Source: Rhodococcus pyridinivorans (GTDB taxonomy: Bacteria; Actinomycetota; Actinomycetes; Mycobacteriales; Mycobacteriaceae). Taken from it: a stretch of 64,000 nucleotides of DNA. Shown here one piece after another: positions 17,556 through 26,705 of this stretch. The stretch spans positions 558,001 through 622,000 of the forward strand of contig NZ_FNRX01000002.1 of the NCBI RefSeq assembly GCF_900105195.1, given 5' to 3'. Position 1 is the stretch's first letter. The number at the start of each line of letters is the position of its first letter. The notes beneath the pieces were generated by a model, which made no database searches, was not told the origin of the DNA, and saw only the letters and a program-made list of their open reading frames with translations. The translations under genes were made by a program, and so were the position numbers.

Positions 17556-17680
17556 CTTGCCTCCGGTCGGTAGATGTTGGAGGGACGGATCGTCCCTTCG
17601 TCGAACATATCGCCGTACTCACCGTTGAGGGCGTCGAATCCGTGACCGAGCGGCAGACCCCCACGAGGCAACCCGACACG

Positions 17681-18808
17681 TCAGCGACGTTCCGTCAGCC
17701 GCTCGTAGGACACCCGCCACACCCATTCGACCGGTCCCTGGCGGAATCGGCCGAGCCACCAACGGGATCCGACGACCATCACCGCTCCCACCGCGATGTA
17801 CACCGCGATCGTGAACGGGACCCGCATGGCGGGGTCCACGGTCTTCGCCAGACCGAATCCCCAGTCGTAACAGAGCACCGACGCGACGATGTTCTGCAGG
17901 ATGTAGCAACTCAGCGCGGTCCGCCCGATGCGTTCACAGGCGGTGCCGACCGTGCCGGTGGTGGACCTGCCGATGTAGAAGTGGGCGATCCACGCCAGCA
18001 GGCCGAGCGCGACGAACGGGGCGATGCCGTAGCGCGCTGCGAATACACCTGCGGCACCGCCGAACAGACCCACGGCGAGGTCGAGCGGTGCTGCGATCGC
18101 CCCGACCACCATCAGCCGCCGGCGCAGCACCGCACCTCTGCTGTCGAACAGCCCGGAGGAATACAGTGCGGCGCCGGTCAGGAACAGCGCGACCGTCATC
18201 GGGATCACGAAGATCACCTCGGCGCGGAACGCAGCGGCGTTGTCCACGCGGAAGACGATCATGTCCCACCAGGTGGCGGTGGTCAGCTCGGGGGTCTCCG
18301 CATTCGGCGGTGAACTGGCGAGCGCCACGACGAGCGCGGTCACGGCCAGCGCGTGAACAGCGACGGCCGTACCCGCGACCCACAGCCGCACACGACGGGA
18401 GGAGATCACGAGCCCGCACACGAGCATGGACGTCAGCGCATACCCCATGAGGATGTCGAACTCGGCGACGAGCAGGTAGTGCACCATCCCGTCGACGAAG
18501 AGCAGGGCGGCGCGTACCCGGTAACCGCCGGGCCACGGCCGCCCCGCTCGCTGAGCGGACGCCGCTTGCACGGCCAGGCCGATCCCGAACATCAGGGTGA
18601 GCAACCCGAGGAACTTTCCCTGCGCGAGTTGCATGAGGATGCGTTGCGGCCACGGATCGGTGCCGATCGAGGCGAGATATCCGACGATCCCGGCGGGGTC
18701 GGTGAAGATCCAGACATTGGCGGCGAAGGTGCCGAGGATGGCGATCCCCCGGGCCACGTCGAGGGCGAGGATACGTTGCTGTCGCGTCGTCGAACCGGTG
18801 ACCGTCAT
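17681..18808 (-). CDS. DUF418-family membrane protein
   Basis: A 375-residue polytopic membrane protein with about ten hydrophobic helices. It begins RILALDVARGIAILGTFAAN, the acyltransferase-3/DUF418 start signature, and ends with RWWLGRFRQGPVEWVWR, the hallmark of the DUF418 C terminus. The family is thought to modify or transport cell-envelope compounds, but no member's reaction can be assigned here. ATG 18808 is chosen; an alternative ATG lies four codons upstream. It stands alone, convergent with the ABM direction of transcription, and its upstream region faces the divergent flavin-type gene at 18981. Confidence 0.78.
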   Translation of the reverse strand: MTVTGSTTRQQRILALDVARGIAILGTFAANVWIFTDPAGIVGYLASIGTDPWPQRILMQLAQGKFLGLLTLMFGIGLAVQAASAQRAGRPWPGGYRVRAALLFVDGMVHYLLVAEFDILMGYALTSMLVCGLVISSRRVRLWVAGTAVAVHALAVTALVVALASSPPNAETPELTTATWWDMIVFRVDNAAAFRAEVIFVIPMTVALFLTGAALYSSGLFDSRGAVLRRRLMVVGAIAAPLDLAVGLFGGAAGVFAARYGIAPFVALGLLAWIAHFYIGRSTTGTVGTACERIGRTALSCYILQNIVASVLCYDWGFGLAKTVDPAMRVPFTIAVYIAVGAVMVVGSRWWLGRFRQGPVEWVWRVSYERLTERR

Positions 18809-18980
18809 GATCCTCACCATGCGATGCGGCGGGGTCGGCGCGCGTCGGCCGACCGGGGGATGACGGGTCCTCCATGCGGGTGACCCGCGTTCGGTGATCT
18901 CCCCGAGAGCAGACATCGGCGAGGAGAACAGAGCAGGAACTGTCGGGTCCCGTGAGCCTCGGTGATGTGAACATGGAGCC

Positions 18981-19505
18981 ATGCACGAAACCCCCACCGA
19001 GCTCGCCGACCTCCAGGTGCTCCTCGACACGTCGCTGTCCCGGTCCACATCCCACCTGAGGTCGATCGTCGACGCGTCGCGGACCCTCACGGCCGAGCAG
19101 CTCGTCGAGGTGCTCACGGGCATGTGCGTCCTCTCGCTGGCGACGGTCACCGCCGGCGGGGAACCGCGCATCAGTGCTGTGGACGGACATTTCCTGCACG
19201 GCAAGTGGTACTTCGGCACCGCCCCCACTGCAGCCAAGGCCCGGCATCTCGCCGCGCGTCCCGCGGCCAGCGCGGCGCACATGCGCGGGGAGGACCTCGG
19301 CGTGTTCACACACGGCCACGTGGAGATTCTCAACCCGCGCGGCGGTGAGCCGGCCGACGACTGGCCCGAACTGCTCGCCTACCTTCAGTCGTTCTACGGC
19401 GGGGACGCGTTCGACTGGAGCGAGGAGGTGGTCTACTACCGCCTGAACCCGCACTGGATGACCGTGTACGCGCCCGATGTCACGACACTCGTCGATCGGC
19501 GCTGA
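18981..19505 (+). CDS. Pyridoxamine 5'-phosphate oxidase-family protein
   Basis: A 174-residue split-barrel flavoprotein-like sequence. The core SLATVTAGGEPRISAVDGHF followed by GKWYFGTAPTAAKARHL matches the PNPOx-like flavin- or F420-binding fold. In this fold the nucleotide phosphate is held near the Thr/Lys-rich turn. The N-terminal 40 residues are a helical extension. The ATG follows ACATGGAGCC. No partner gene is obvious: it is divergent from the DUF418 gene and convergent with the Ter operon. It could be a heme-degrading, F420-dependent or FMN-dependent oxidoreductase. Confidence 0.72.
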   Translation: MHETPTELADLQVLLDTSLSRSTSHLRSIVDASRTLTAEQLVEVLTGMCVLSLATVTAGGEPRISAVDGHFLHGKWYFGTAPTAAKARHLAARPAASAAHMRGEDLGVFTHGHVEILNPRGGEPADDWPELLAYLQSFYGGDAFDWSEEVVYYRLNPHWMTVYAPDVTTLVDRR

Positions 19506-19526
19506 TCCCTCTGTGCGAGGGGACGA

Positions 19527-21014
19527 TCAGTCCGGAAGCGAACTACCACCCAGCGCGCCGCGCAGATGCTCGGTCTCGGTGGGCAGGCTGTCGGGAACGA
19601 ACGTCCATCGGCCTCCCGTCCACGGATCGGCCAGCTCCCCGTCGACTGGAAGCTTCTGCGCCTCGTCCCACAGGATCTCCGCGACCCGATCGTCCGGGGG
19701 ATCACCCGCGAGGACGACCGAGACCCGGCCGGCACTGCCGGTACGCGCGATCCGGACGATCTCGAGCAGGTCGTCGTGGTCGTAGCCGTAGGGGAACCCG
19801 GCGAGGACCAGCAACACGGGTGAGGCGGTCTCCGCGTCGACCTGCCGGGCGAGCGCGTCGAGGTCCGCCGCGTCGGCCAGCCCCCGGAGTCTGGCGGGGA
19901 CCCGCGACCGGTCGTGGACGGGCGGTCCGGCAAGTCGGGCTGCGGTGAGGGGTTCGAGTGCGGGCAGCGTCCGCCCGGGATCGACGAGGTGCAGCAGGGT
20001 GTCGGGCCGGGCCGTGAGCAGCCGCACGACCACGGACGACACGACGGGACCGAGGTCGGCGGGGTCGCCGTCGATCCACAACGGTCGCGTGAGCGGTGCC
20101 GGCAGGCACAGGGGGATGCGCAGCGGACCCAGATCGGGCGCCGTCACCTCACCCACCCGCACGCCGTCGCTCGGCAGGTGCATGTGCATCCAGGCCGGGG
20201 AGATCCAGGATGCGAGTGCGGGCGGCAACGTCGCGTCGACGGTGAGCAGTTCGGCGGCGAGCACCGCGCTGTCGTCGCGGTAGCGGGCCTCGGCGACACC
20301 GACGAGCTCGTCGTAGCGCTGCTGCGCACGCGCCCGGGCACGGTCGGCCTCGGGCTCCATGCGCCGGGCGGGATCGGCCACCGCTGTCGAGAGTTCGTCG
20401 TCGAAACGGTGCTGGGCGAACTCCGCACTCGACGTGTACGCGGCGGCCGATCGGGCGGCGTCCTCGAAGATCTGCCACAGCACCTCGAGAGGTGAGAGGC
20501 CGATGACCGGGCCGGGCCCGGGAGCGGCCACCTTCTCCGCGTCGGAGGGTGACTCGACCTCCACCCCGTGCGCGGTGAACATCTTGGCGAGTCCACCGGC
20601 GTATCCCTGGCCGAGGGCGCGGATCTTCCATTCGTCGTGACGACGGTAGATCTCCCAGCACAGCAGCGCCGTCTCGGTACCGACCGCCGGTTCCACGTGA
20701 AACGACGCGAGGACGGTGCCCGCCGCGTCGCACAGCGAGGTCGACACCGCTGCGGGTCGCTCGCAGCCGACCGCACACAGCACGCGTGCGCCGGGACGGA
20801 CCGCGTCGACGTCGACGACGATCACCTTGCCCTCGAGCCGAACGCCCGCCGTCGTCGGTTGGTTGTAGAACACGACGTCGTCGGAGGACGCCACCTGCAG
20901 GCCGTCGTCCACGACGAACGCGCACACGTCCAGAGGGACGGATGCGGTCGCCGTGAAACGGGCCGTGCGGGTCGGCAGCGGGGCGTTGCGCCCCGCTGTG
21001 AAGAGTTCGCCCAC
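19527..21014 (-). CDS. TerD-domain fusion protein with degenerate FtsK-like C-terminal region
   Basis: A 495-residue protein. Residues 1-165 are a TerD domain (VFYNQPTTAGVRLEG near the start, closing with WEIYRRHDEWKIRALGQGYA), the calcium-binding fold of tellurite/stress proteins. A helical stretch (about 195-270, rich in Ala/Arg/Glu) follows. From about residue 300 there is an alpha/beta region with VRLLTARPDTLLHLVDPG and PVLLVLAGFPYGYDHDDLL. This resembles FtsK/SpoIIIE-type ATPase strands but lacks a Walker A lysine. It is the last gene of the Ter operon, 3 nt after the double-TerD gene. The C-terminal assignment is inference. Confidence 0.72.
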   Translation of the reverse strand: MGELFTAGRNAPLPTRTARFTATASVPLDVCAFVVDDGLQVASSDDVVFYNQPTTAGVRLEGKVIVVDVDAVRPGARVLCAVGCERPAAVSTSLCDAAGTVLASFHVEPAVGTETALLCWEIYRRHDEWKIRALGQGYAGGLAKMFTAHGVEVESPSDAEKVAAPGPGPVIGLSPLEVLWQIFEDAARSAAAYTSSAEFAQHRFDDELSTAVADPARRMEPEADRARARAQQRYDELVGVAEARYRDDSAVLAAELLTVDATLPPALASWISPAWMHMHLPSDGVRVGEVTAPDLGPLRIPLCLPAPLTRPLWIDGDPADLGPVVSSVVVRLLTARPDTLLHLVDPGRTLPALEPLTAARLAGPPVHDRSRVPARLRGLADAADLDALARQVDAETASPVLLVLAGFPYGYDHDDLLEIVRIARTGSAGRVSVVLAGDPPDDRVAEILWDEAQKLPVDGELADPWTGGRWTFVPDSLPTETEHLRGALGGSSLPD

Positions 21015-21017
21015 CGG

Positions 21018-22250
21018 TCAGACGGCCAGGAACCGGCCCAGTTGCGGCGCGGCCTCACCGGGATGCTTCGCCTGCATGCCCTCGCCGATGGCCTGCAGCT
21101 TCCATTCGCTGCCCTGGCGGTAGACCTTCGCCATGACCATGCCCGTGAACGGCATGCCGCCCTGCAGCGTGTAGCGGGCCAGCTCGGTGTCGATCGTGCC
21201 GTCGACGAGACGGCAGAACGCGTTCTGCACCTGCTCGAAGGTGTGGCCCTTGTAGGAGGTCACGATGAACATCACCGTCGTGACATGGGCGGGGACCCGC
21301 GTGAGGTCGACGAGCATCACCTCGTCGTCGCCCTCACCGGCACCGGTGAGGTTGTCGCCCTGGTGCTGGATCGAGCCGTCCTTCGACTGCAGCTGGCCGT
21401 AGTACACGACGTCGGCGATCTGGTTGTCGGCGAACATCACGGCCGAGGCGTCGAGGTCGATGTCGGCGGAACGGTTGCCGAACAGGCCACGCTTCTCCAC
21501 TGGATCCCAGCCGAGCCCCATGCGCAGGAAGGTCAGCGCGACGCCGCCGTCCTTGCGGAGGGTGACCTTCTGGCCCTTCACCAGGCTTACCGGGCGGTTC
21601 TTCGTGAGGCTGACCTCCGCAGGCTGTGCCGGAGGTGTCTGCTGTGCCGGAGGCGGTGTCTGCTGCACGGGCGGGGCCGGAGCCGGCGTGGGAGCGACGG
21701 GCTGAGGTGCGGCAGCAGGCTGGGCGGGTGCGTCGTCGACGCTGACCCCGTGATCGGTCACCAACGCCGCGAAACCGCCCGCATATCCCTGGCCCACGGC
21801 GCGGACCTTCCACGCGCCCTGGCGCCGGTACAACTCCAGCGCGATCACGATGGACTCGGTGCTCAGTCCGTCGATCCGGTACTCGTACAACACCGTTCCC
21901 GCACTGTCGGACACGCGCGCGGTGGGCGGTGCGAACCGGCCGAAGCTACTCGACGCGTCGTCGAGGGTGATCACGGCGCGCACCTGATCGATGTCGGCGG
22001 GAACCTGCGCGAGCGACACGGCGAGCGAGGCCGCCTGCCCGGGCGCGCCGGATACGAGACGCACACCCGGCCCGGTGGGCTGGTTGAAGAACACGAAGTC
22101 GGCGTCGGAGCGCACCTTGCCGTCGGCCTTGACGAGCAGTGCGGACAGATCGGCGGGCGTGGTCAGCTCGAGCGAGACGACGACGTCGGACGCGGTGAGC
22201 GGTCCGTTCTGACCCTTGGAGAGCGGAGTCGGCAAGAGATGTGTCCTCAC
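21018..22250 (-). CDS. Double TerD-domain protein
   Basis: A 410-residue protein with two TerD domains joined by a Pro/Ala/Gln-rich linker at about 180-215 (PAPAPPVQQTPPPAQQ). The first domain has VFFNQPTGPGVRLVS and ends WKVRAVGQGYAGG. The second begins VSLTKNRPVSLVKGQKVTL and carries the acidic calcium-binding segment TGAGEGDDEVMLVDL, closing WKLQAIGEGM. The first domain lacks the GEGDDE acid cluster. GTG 22250 is taken as start although no good ribosome site precedes it; a TTG five codons downstream is possible. It follows the HAD gene by 27 nt. TerD proteins are linked to tellurite, phage and membrane-stress responses. Confidence 0.82.
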   Translation of the reverse strand: MRTHLLPTPLSKGQNGPLTASDVVVSLELTTPADLSALLVKADGKVRSDADFVFFNQPTGPGVRLVSGAPGQAASLAVSLAQVPADIDQVRAVITLDDASSSFGRFAPPTARVSDSAGTVLYEYRIDGLSTESIVIALELYRRQGAWKVRAVGQGYAGGFAALVTDHGVSVDDAPAQPAAAPQPVAPTPAPAPPVQQTPPPAQQTPPAQPAEVSLTKNRPVSLVKGQKVTLRKDGGVALTFLRMGLGWDPVEKRGLFGNRSADIDLDASAVMFADNQIADVVYYGQLQSKDGSIQHQGDNLTGAGEGDDEVMLVDLTRVPAHVTTVMFIVTSYKGHTFEQVQNAFCRLVDGTIDTELARYTLQGGMPFTGMVMAKVYRQGSEWKLQAIGEGMQAKHPGEAAPQLGRFLAV

Positions 22251-22277
22251 TGTGTCGGTGACCGGGCACCTTCTACT

Positions 22278-23123
22278 CTACGAAGCGACCGGAAGACGAG
22301 CGGATCGGGCGAACCAGGCGAGGATCTCCTCCCCGGCGGTGACGCCCGCGGCGTCGGTCACCGAGACGGTCGGGTGGCGCCAGTCCATCAGTTCGAGTTC
22401 GCCGTGGCGAGGCCGGATCGCGGCGTCGGCGGCCTTCAGCATCTCCGCATCGAGCGCACCGTCACCCGCGGCGAAGACCGGGGCGTCGTCGGTAAGCACC
22501 CCGCGGGCTCGGAGCCGGCGGTGCACCTCTGCCACCGCGCGGCTCTTGCACACGCTGTTCGGCATCGTGTAGATCTTCCGGCCCTGCTGCGACGCGTTCC
22601 AGCCGCGCGTCGAACACCACTCGTGCCAGTCGTCGAGAAATCCCGCCGGTTGCGCTGCGACGTCGACGACGAGGTAGCAGAACAACTCGTCGGCGATGCG
22701 GAACTTCGACACCCAGTCCTCGGAGATTCGGCGGCGCAGTTCGGTCGTCATCTCGTCGAGGCTCGCACCCCCCGCGCGTACCGCTGCTTCCACGGTCCTG
22801 CGCCAGTGCGGGTCGAGATGCCCGTCCTCGAGGATCGACCCACCGTTGCTCGCGATTGCATAACGCCACGGACCGCCGGGGAGGTCGATGCGGCGGAACT
22901 GTTCGGGTGTGCGCGTGGTCGTCGGCACCATCGCGACCTCGCCGGCGAGCGTCCGAAGCTGTTGCGCAGCAATGTCGGTGACGTACGACAGCGGTGCGCT
23001 CTCGTAGTACTCGACACAGAGTAGATCCTGCGTGTCGAACTGGTCGCCGGTCATCGCGGCGCGCGAATAGATGAGGGTGCGGTCGAGATCGGTGGCGACC
23101 AGTGCGGTCGCAGTGCTGGTCAC
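22278..23123 (-). CDS. HAD-superfamily hydrolase of the Ter operon
   Basis: A 281-residue haloacid-dehalogenase-type phosphatase. Motif I is ATDLDRTLIYS with Asp12 and Asp14, and the Mg2+-binding motif IV is AAGDGALDAEML near residue 230. A Cof-like cap lies between. The GTG at 23123 overlaps the TGA of the preceding gene (GTGA). HAD enzymes recur beside phosphoribosyltransferase fusions in Ter gene clusters, where they are predicted to remove a phosphate from a nucleotide-like product. The substrate is unknown. Confidence 0.8.
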   Translation of the reverse strand: MTSTATALVATDLDRTLIYSRAAMTGDQFDTQDLLCVEYYESAPLSYVTDIAAQQLRTLAGEVAMVPTTTRTPEQFRRIDLPGGPWRYAIASNGGSILEDGHLDPHWRRTVEAAVRAGGASLDEMTTELRRRISEDWVSKFRIADELFCYLVVDVAAQPAGFLDDWHEWCSTRGWNASQQGRKIYTMPNSVCKSRAVAEVHRRLRARGVLTDDAPVFAAGDGALDAEMLKAADAAIRPRHGELELMDWRHPTVSVTDAAGVTAGEEILAWFARSARLPVAS

Positions 23124-24226
23124 GGCAGGTCCTTGATCAGTCCCATGCAGGAGTAGGCCAGGTCGGGAACCTCCTCGACGGGAACGTCGCGAGCGGCCGC
23201 GAGCATCCGGATATGGGCGTGCTCGTCGGCGGTGATGTCGCGCACCAGAACCTTCCAGGGAACGCGGCGCAACAGCACGCGGGTGGTCTCTCCGACACCG
23301 GGTTTGACGAAGTTGACGCTCGAGATGCCGTACTGCGCCCGCACCCGCTCGACGGACTCCCAGCCGGCCCAGGTGGGGGTGCGGTCGGATTCGAGCACTG
23401 CCTGCGCGGCCGATGCGACGTCGCCGCACGTGTCGAACTCCGCGGCGACGGCGTCCAGCAGATGATTCGACACGTCGTCCGCGGCCAACTCGGCGTAGAA
23501 CTTGGCGCCGTGGAACTCCCCGGGGCCGATCAGGCTGTCGTTGAGGACAGTTCGTGAGACCAGTCCGGAGACGGTGGAGTTCAGGCAGGCGGAGGCGATG
23601 AGAAAGTCGTCGCGCGTGCCGTAGGTGCGGACGCAGTGGCCGGGGTCGGCGAGTACCGCGAGATCGTCGGACAGGACGGGACCGCCTCGCGCGGTGTATT
23701 CGGCGAGCGCAGCGGACAGTTCACGCGCGATCGCGCCTTTGCCCGTCCAGCCGTCGACGAAGACGACCGACGCGGGAGCGTGCCGCGCGGTGATGTGGTC
23801 GAGAGCGGCGGAGTCGATGCCGCGACCCCGGACGATCGACACGGCGTAGTGCGGCAGCGTCAGACCGTGGTGGTGCAGCGCCCATCGACGGATCAGGATG
23901 CCGATCGGGGTGCCCGCCCGCGCGAGCGACACGAGGGTCAGGTCGGTTCCGCGTTCGGAGAGAAGCAGTTCGGTGACCGTGCCCACCGCGTGCGCCAACC
24001 GGCCCGCAGTGCCGGCCAGTGCCTTGTCGAACAGTTCGCGGTAGGCGGCGTCGGGTTGGTACTCGATCGGCAGGGACTCCGCGTAGTGCGCGAGACCCGC
24101 CTGGATCCGCGCCTCCCGTTCGGCGATGTCGCCCTCGAGGTCGGCGTGGGAGAGATCCTTGAGCAGCCACGTCACCTCGTCGGGCGCGTAGGAGCCGAAC
24201 TCGGGTCCGGTCAGTGGCACGGTCAT
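23120..24226 (-). CDS. Phosphoribosyltransferase-PELOTA fusion (StiP-like) of the Ter operon
   Basis: A 368-residue protein. An N-terminal phosphoribosyltransferase-like domain carries LARAGTPIG and the PRPP-loop VVFVDGWTGKGA (about 155-167). The last 90 residues (SSVNFVKPGVGETTRVLL, then WKVLVRDI) match the PELOTA/L7Ae-like RNA-binding domain known from Ter-linked genes; databases also call the family StiP. Its start overlaps the TGA of the upstream gene and its stop overlaps the GTG of the HAD gene. The context suggests synthesis of a nucleoside-like compound or RNA-dependent regulation, which is inference. Confidence 0.78.
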   Translation of the reverse strand: MTVPLTGPEFGSYAPDEVTWLLKDLSHADLEGDIAEREARIQAGLAHYAESLPIEYQPDAAYRELFDKALAGTAGRLAHAVGTVTELLLSERGTDLTLVSLARAGTPIGILIRRWALHHHGLTLPHYAVSIVRGRGIDSAALDHITARHAPASVVFVDGWTGKGAIARELSAALAEYTARGGPVLSDDLAVLADPGHCVRTYGTRDDFLIASACLNSTVSGLVSRTVLNDSLIGPGEFHGAKFYAELAADDVSNHLLDAVAAEFDTCGDVASAAQAVLESDRTPTWAGWESVERVRAQYGISSVNFVKPGVGETTRVLLRRVPWKVLVRDITADEHAHIRMLAAARDVPVEEVPDLAYSCMGLIKDLP

Positions 24227-25518
24227 ACGGTCTCCCTGTGGGTGCGCAGCACCGTCGGATCGGTGGCGGGCACGATCACGACGAGGACGTCCTCACCGGC
24301 AGCAGTGAGCACGTCGAGAACACCTCCCGGTGCGCGCAGGCGGTCGGTGTCGGCGGGCGAATCGATGACGAGGATCAGCTCGGCGCGGACCTCGGTGGAC
24401 GTAGACCACTGCGCGTTGTAGAGGAAGCGCGGCACCTCGTTCTCGAACTCGCTGTCGATGTGTTCGGGTGCGGTGAAACGGAATCCGCGGCGCAGCGGAT
24501 ATCCGTCGACGTCCATCACGTGGACGGGGGAGCGGGTCGTGGTCTGGAACAGCGCGGGAGTGCCGCGGTCGACGAGTGCCTCGGCGAGTCGCAGCGGCAG
24601 ATACATCAATTCCTCGTGTCCGACGACGACGGCGGGTCGCCGGGCGTCGCGTACGTCCGCGATCGTGTCGGCGAGCGTCGACAGAGCCGCGTCGAAGGCC
24701 GCCGCGTCGGTGCGCAACATCCCGTGCCGCCCGCCGTCGGGCACATGGGACGGCCACGCCGCGTGGAGGAACCGGACGTCGCCGCGTTGCTCCCCCACCG
24801 GATTGAGGAGAGGGTCGGGTAACGCCGCGACCCGCGCGACGAGATCGTCGGGGACGACGGATCGTCCGGCGGCCAGGCTCACGTGCTCGATGCTCGTGCC
24901 GAGTTCCGCGGCGACCTCTGCCGTCCGGCGGCGATCCTGTTCCGACCGCATGTCGACGAGGGAGGCGAGGACGTAACGATTACGCGGATGATCGCGGTGC
25001 AGCGCGCGGATGGCGTCGAGGGCCGTTGCTCCCGTGGAGATCTCGTCGTCGACGAGCACGAGCGGCGCGGCGTTGGCGAACAGTGCGCCGGAGGTCGGCT
25101 GCAGCAGGTGGAAGGTCGCGTGCGAGTGCCCCTCCTCGAATCCGGTGAGCACCTCCGCTCCGGGAACCTGGCGTCGCGTCGAATGCAGACAGCATGCGGC
25201 GTCGAGGGCGTCGGCCACGCAGTGACCGAGACCCGTTGCGGTCTCGGCGAATCCCATGACGACGGCGTCGGATGCCGCATCGCCGAGGAGGTCGGTGACG
25301 AGCCGGCCGAGCCGGTGACCGGCGCCGCGCACCGCGGCCGGTTCGGTGGGGATGTGCTTGCCGAGAACCGTGGAGACGAGCAGGTGCGCACGCCGTGGAT
25401 TGCGTCGCAGCCCGGGCCTGACGAGCTCGGGAACCGTGAAGCCACATGACGACTCCGCATGTTCGAGAGCGAAACCGAGCTCTGCGGTGGCCCAGGGGAT
25501 GTCGAGAATATCGGTCAT
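24223..25518 (-). CDS. Phosphoribosyltransferase-TRSP domain protein of the Ter operon
   Basis: A 431-residue protein with a clear type I phosphoribosyltransferase signature, LVLVDDEISTGATAL, near residue 150. A C-terminal domain (about 230-431) resembles the TRSP domain found with it in Ter clusters, seen in PAVVVGHEELMYLPLRLAEAL and the later STSTEVRAELILVID. A very long upstream open frame exists, but ATG 25518 overlaps the TGA of the HpcH-like gene (ATGA) and gives the expected N terminus (MTDILDIPWATAELGF). It likely transfers or releases a phosphoribosyl group to make a small molecule with its neighbours. Confidence 0.78.
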   Translation of the reverse strand: MTDILDIPWATAELGFALEHAESSCGFTVPELVRPGLRRNPRRAHLLVSTVLGKHIPTEPAAVRGAGHRLGRLVTDLLGDAASDAVVMGFAETATGLGHCVADALDAACCLHSTRRQVPGAEVLTGFEEGHSHATFHLLQPTSGALFANAAPLVLVDDEISTGATALDAIRALHRDHPRNRYVLASLVDMRSEQDRRRTAEVAAELGTSIEHVSLAAGRSVVPDDLVARVAALPDPLLNPVGEQRGDVRFLHAAWPSHVPDGGRHGMLRTDAAAFDAALSTLADTIADVRDARRPAVVVGHEELMYLPLRLAEALVDRGTPALFQTTTRSPVHVMDVDGYPLRRGFRFTAPEHIDSEFENEVPRFLYNAQWSTSTEVRAELILVIDSPADTDRLRAPGGVLDVLTAAGEDVLVVIVPATDPTVLRTHRETV

Positions 25519-26705
25519 CGGTCCACCAACGCCGTCAGCAGATCGACGAAGGTGATCCCCTTGCGGGTGACACCGAACACCGACGCGCGCAACCGGGTCT
25601 GCTCGGCCCACGTACGGTGGGGTCGTCGTTCGTTCATCTTGTTCCCGTATCCCGAGGCCTGCACACCACCGGTGTCGCGATCGAGGATGTCGGTCGCATC
25701 GTGGAACTCCTCGTGGGTCACGGCCGACAGGGCATGCACCGCAGCGACATGCGACGGATGGATGACGGTCTTGCCCTGGATGCCGTTGGCGCGGTCGAGG
25801 GCGATCTCGCGCAGCAGACCGTCGAGGTCGCGGCTGACGAGCTGCTGACGGAACAGCACGGCATCCTGTTCCTCGAAGGGTGTCGAGCGCAGCATCGGTC
25901 GGAACATGCGTTCGTGGTCGGCAAAGTACTCCCAGACGGGCCCGGTGATGACGAAACCCGTTCCGTCGGTTCGCCCGAGGTGGTTGACGATGTCGGCGAT
26001 CACGTCGACGACGACCCGGACGTCGTAGATCGTCAGGTCGCGGTCGCGCCGGATACCGAAGGTCGCGCACATGTCGGTCGCGCCGATCCGGACGGCGAGG
26101 ATGCGGTGGCGATGTTCGGCGAGGATGCTCGAGATCGCACGCAATTCGCCGTCGCGGGTCTCGCGGTGGACGACCTCGGCCGACTCGATGACGGGCATCG
26201 CGTAGAGGTGACGGCCGAGGAGGTCCGACGCCGCGGCCACCGCCTCGAGGAAGACGGGGCCGGTGTGTGCGGTGAACTTGGGCACCACGAATCCGGTCAG
26301 CACGGCCTTGCCGGCGCCGAGCATAGACGCGATCCGCCCGACACCGTCGGCGGTGCGGACACGGACGAACAACATCATCGGCGTCGGTCCGCGTTCGGCG
26401 AGCGCATCGAGTGTCGCGACGGCGTTCTGCAGGCCCTGCTCGACCTCGTCGTCGGCGACGGCGTCCTCGAGGTCGAGCACCATCGACGTCACACCCTCGG
26501 CCGCACGTTTCGAGATGGTCGTGACGAGATCTCCGCGCGTCGCGGGTACGTAGAGCGTGGCGCCGAGAGCGGTCGCCAGGCGGTCGCGATCGTCGCTGTG
26601 CCCGAACGGCTCGGGACGGTGCAGGAACAACTCCTCCATCGTCGCGCCGTCGAGATGCCGAAAGTGCTGCATGGCGCGCACTTCGGTAAGCGTGGCCCCC
26701 CTCAT
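25515..26705 (-). CDS. HpcH/HpaI aldolase-citrate lyase-family protein of the Ter operon
   Basis: A 396-residue TIM-barrel enzyme of the HpcH/citrate lyase beta group. The magnesium-binding motif is in MVLDLEDAVADDEV (about 70-83), with a later acid in MPVIESAEVVH. CitE-like proteins cleave or condense acyl-CoA or keto acids. This longer Ter-linked form is a known partner of the phosphoribosyltransferase fusions. ATG 26705 overlaps the preceding gene's TGA; the ATG at 26672 is an alternative and would remove eleven residues. It is the second gene of the seven-gene operon. The substrate cannot be assigned. Confidence 0.8.
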   Translation of the reverse strand: MRGATLTEVRAMQHFRHLDGATMEELFLHRPEPFGHSDDRDRLATALGATLYVPATRGDLVTTISKRAAEGVTSMVLDLEDAVADDEVEQGLQNAVATLDALAERGPTPMMLFVRVRTADGVGRIASMLGAGKAVLTGFVVPKFTAHTGPVFLEAVAAASDLLGRHLYAMPVIESAEVVHRETRDGELRAISSILAEHRHRILAVRIGATDMCATFGIRRDRDLTIYDVRVVVDVIADIVNHLGRTDGTGFVITGPVWEYFADHERMFRPMLRSTPFEEQDAVLFRQQLVSRDLDGLLREIALDRANGIQGKTVIHPSHVAAVHALSAVTHEEFHDATDILDRDTGGVQASGYGNKMNERRPHRTWAEQTRLRASVFGVTRKGITFVDLLTALVDR

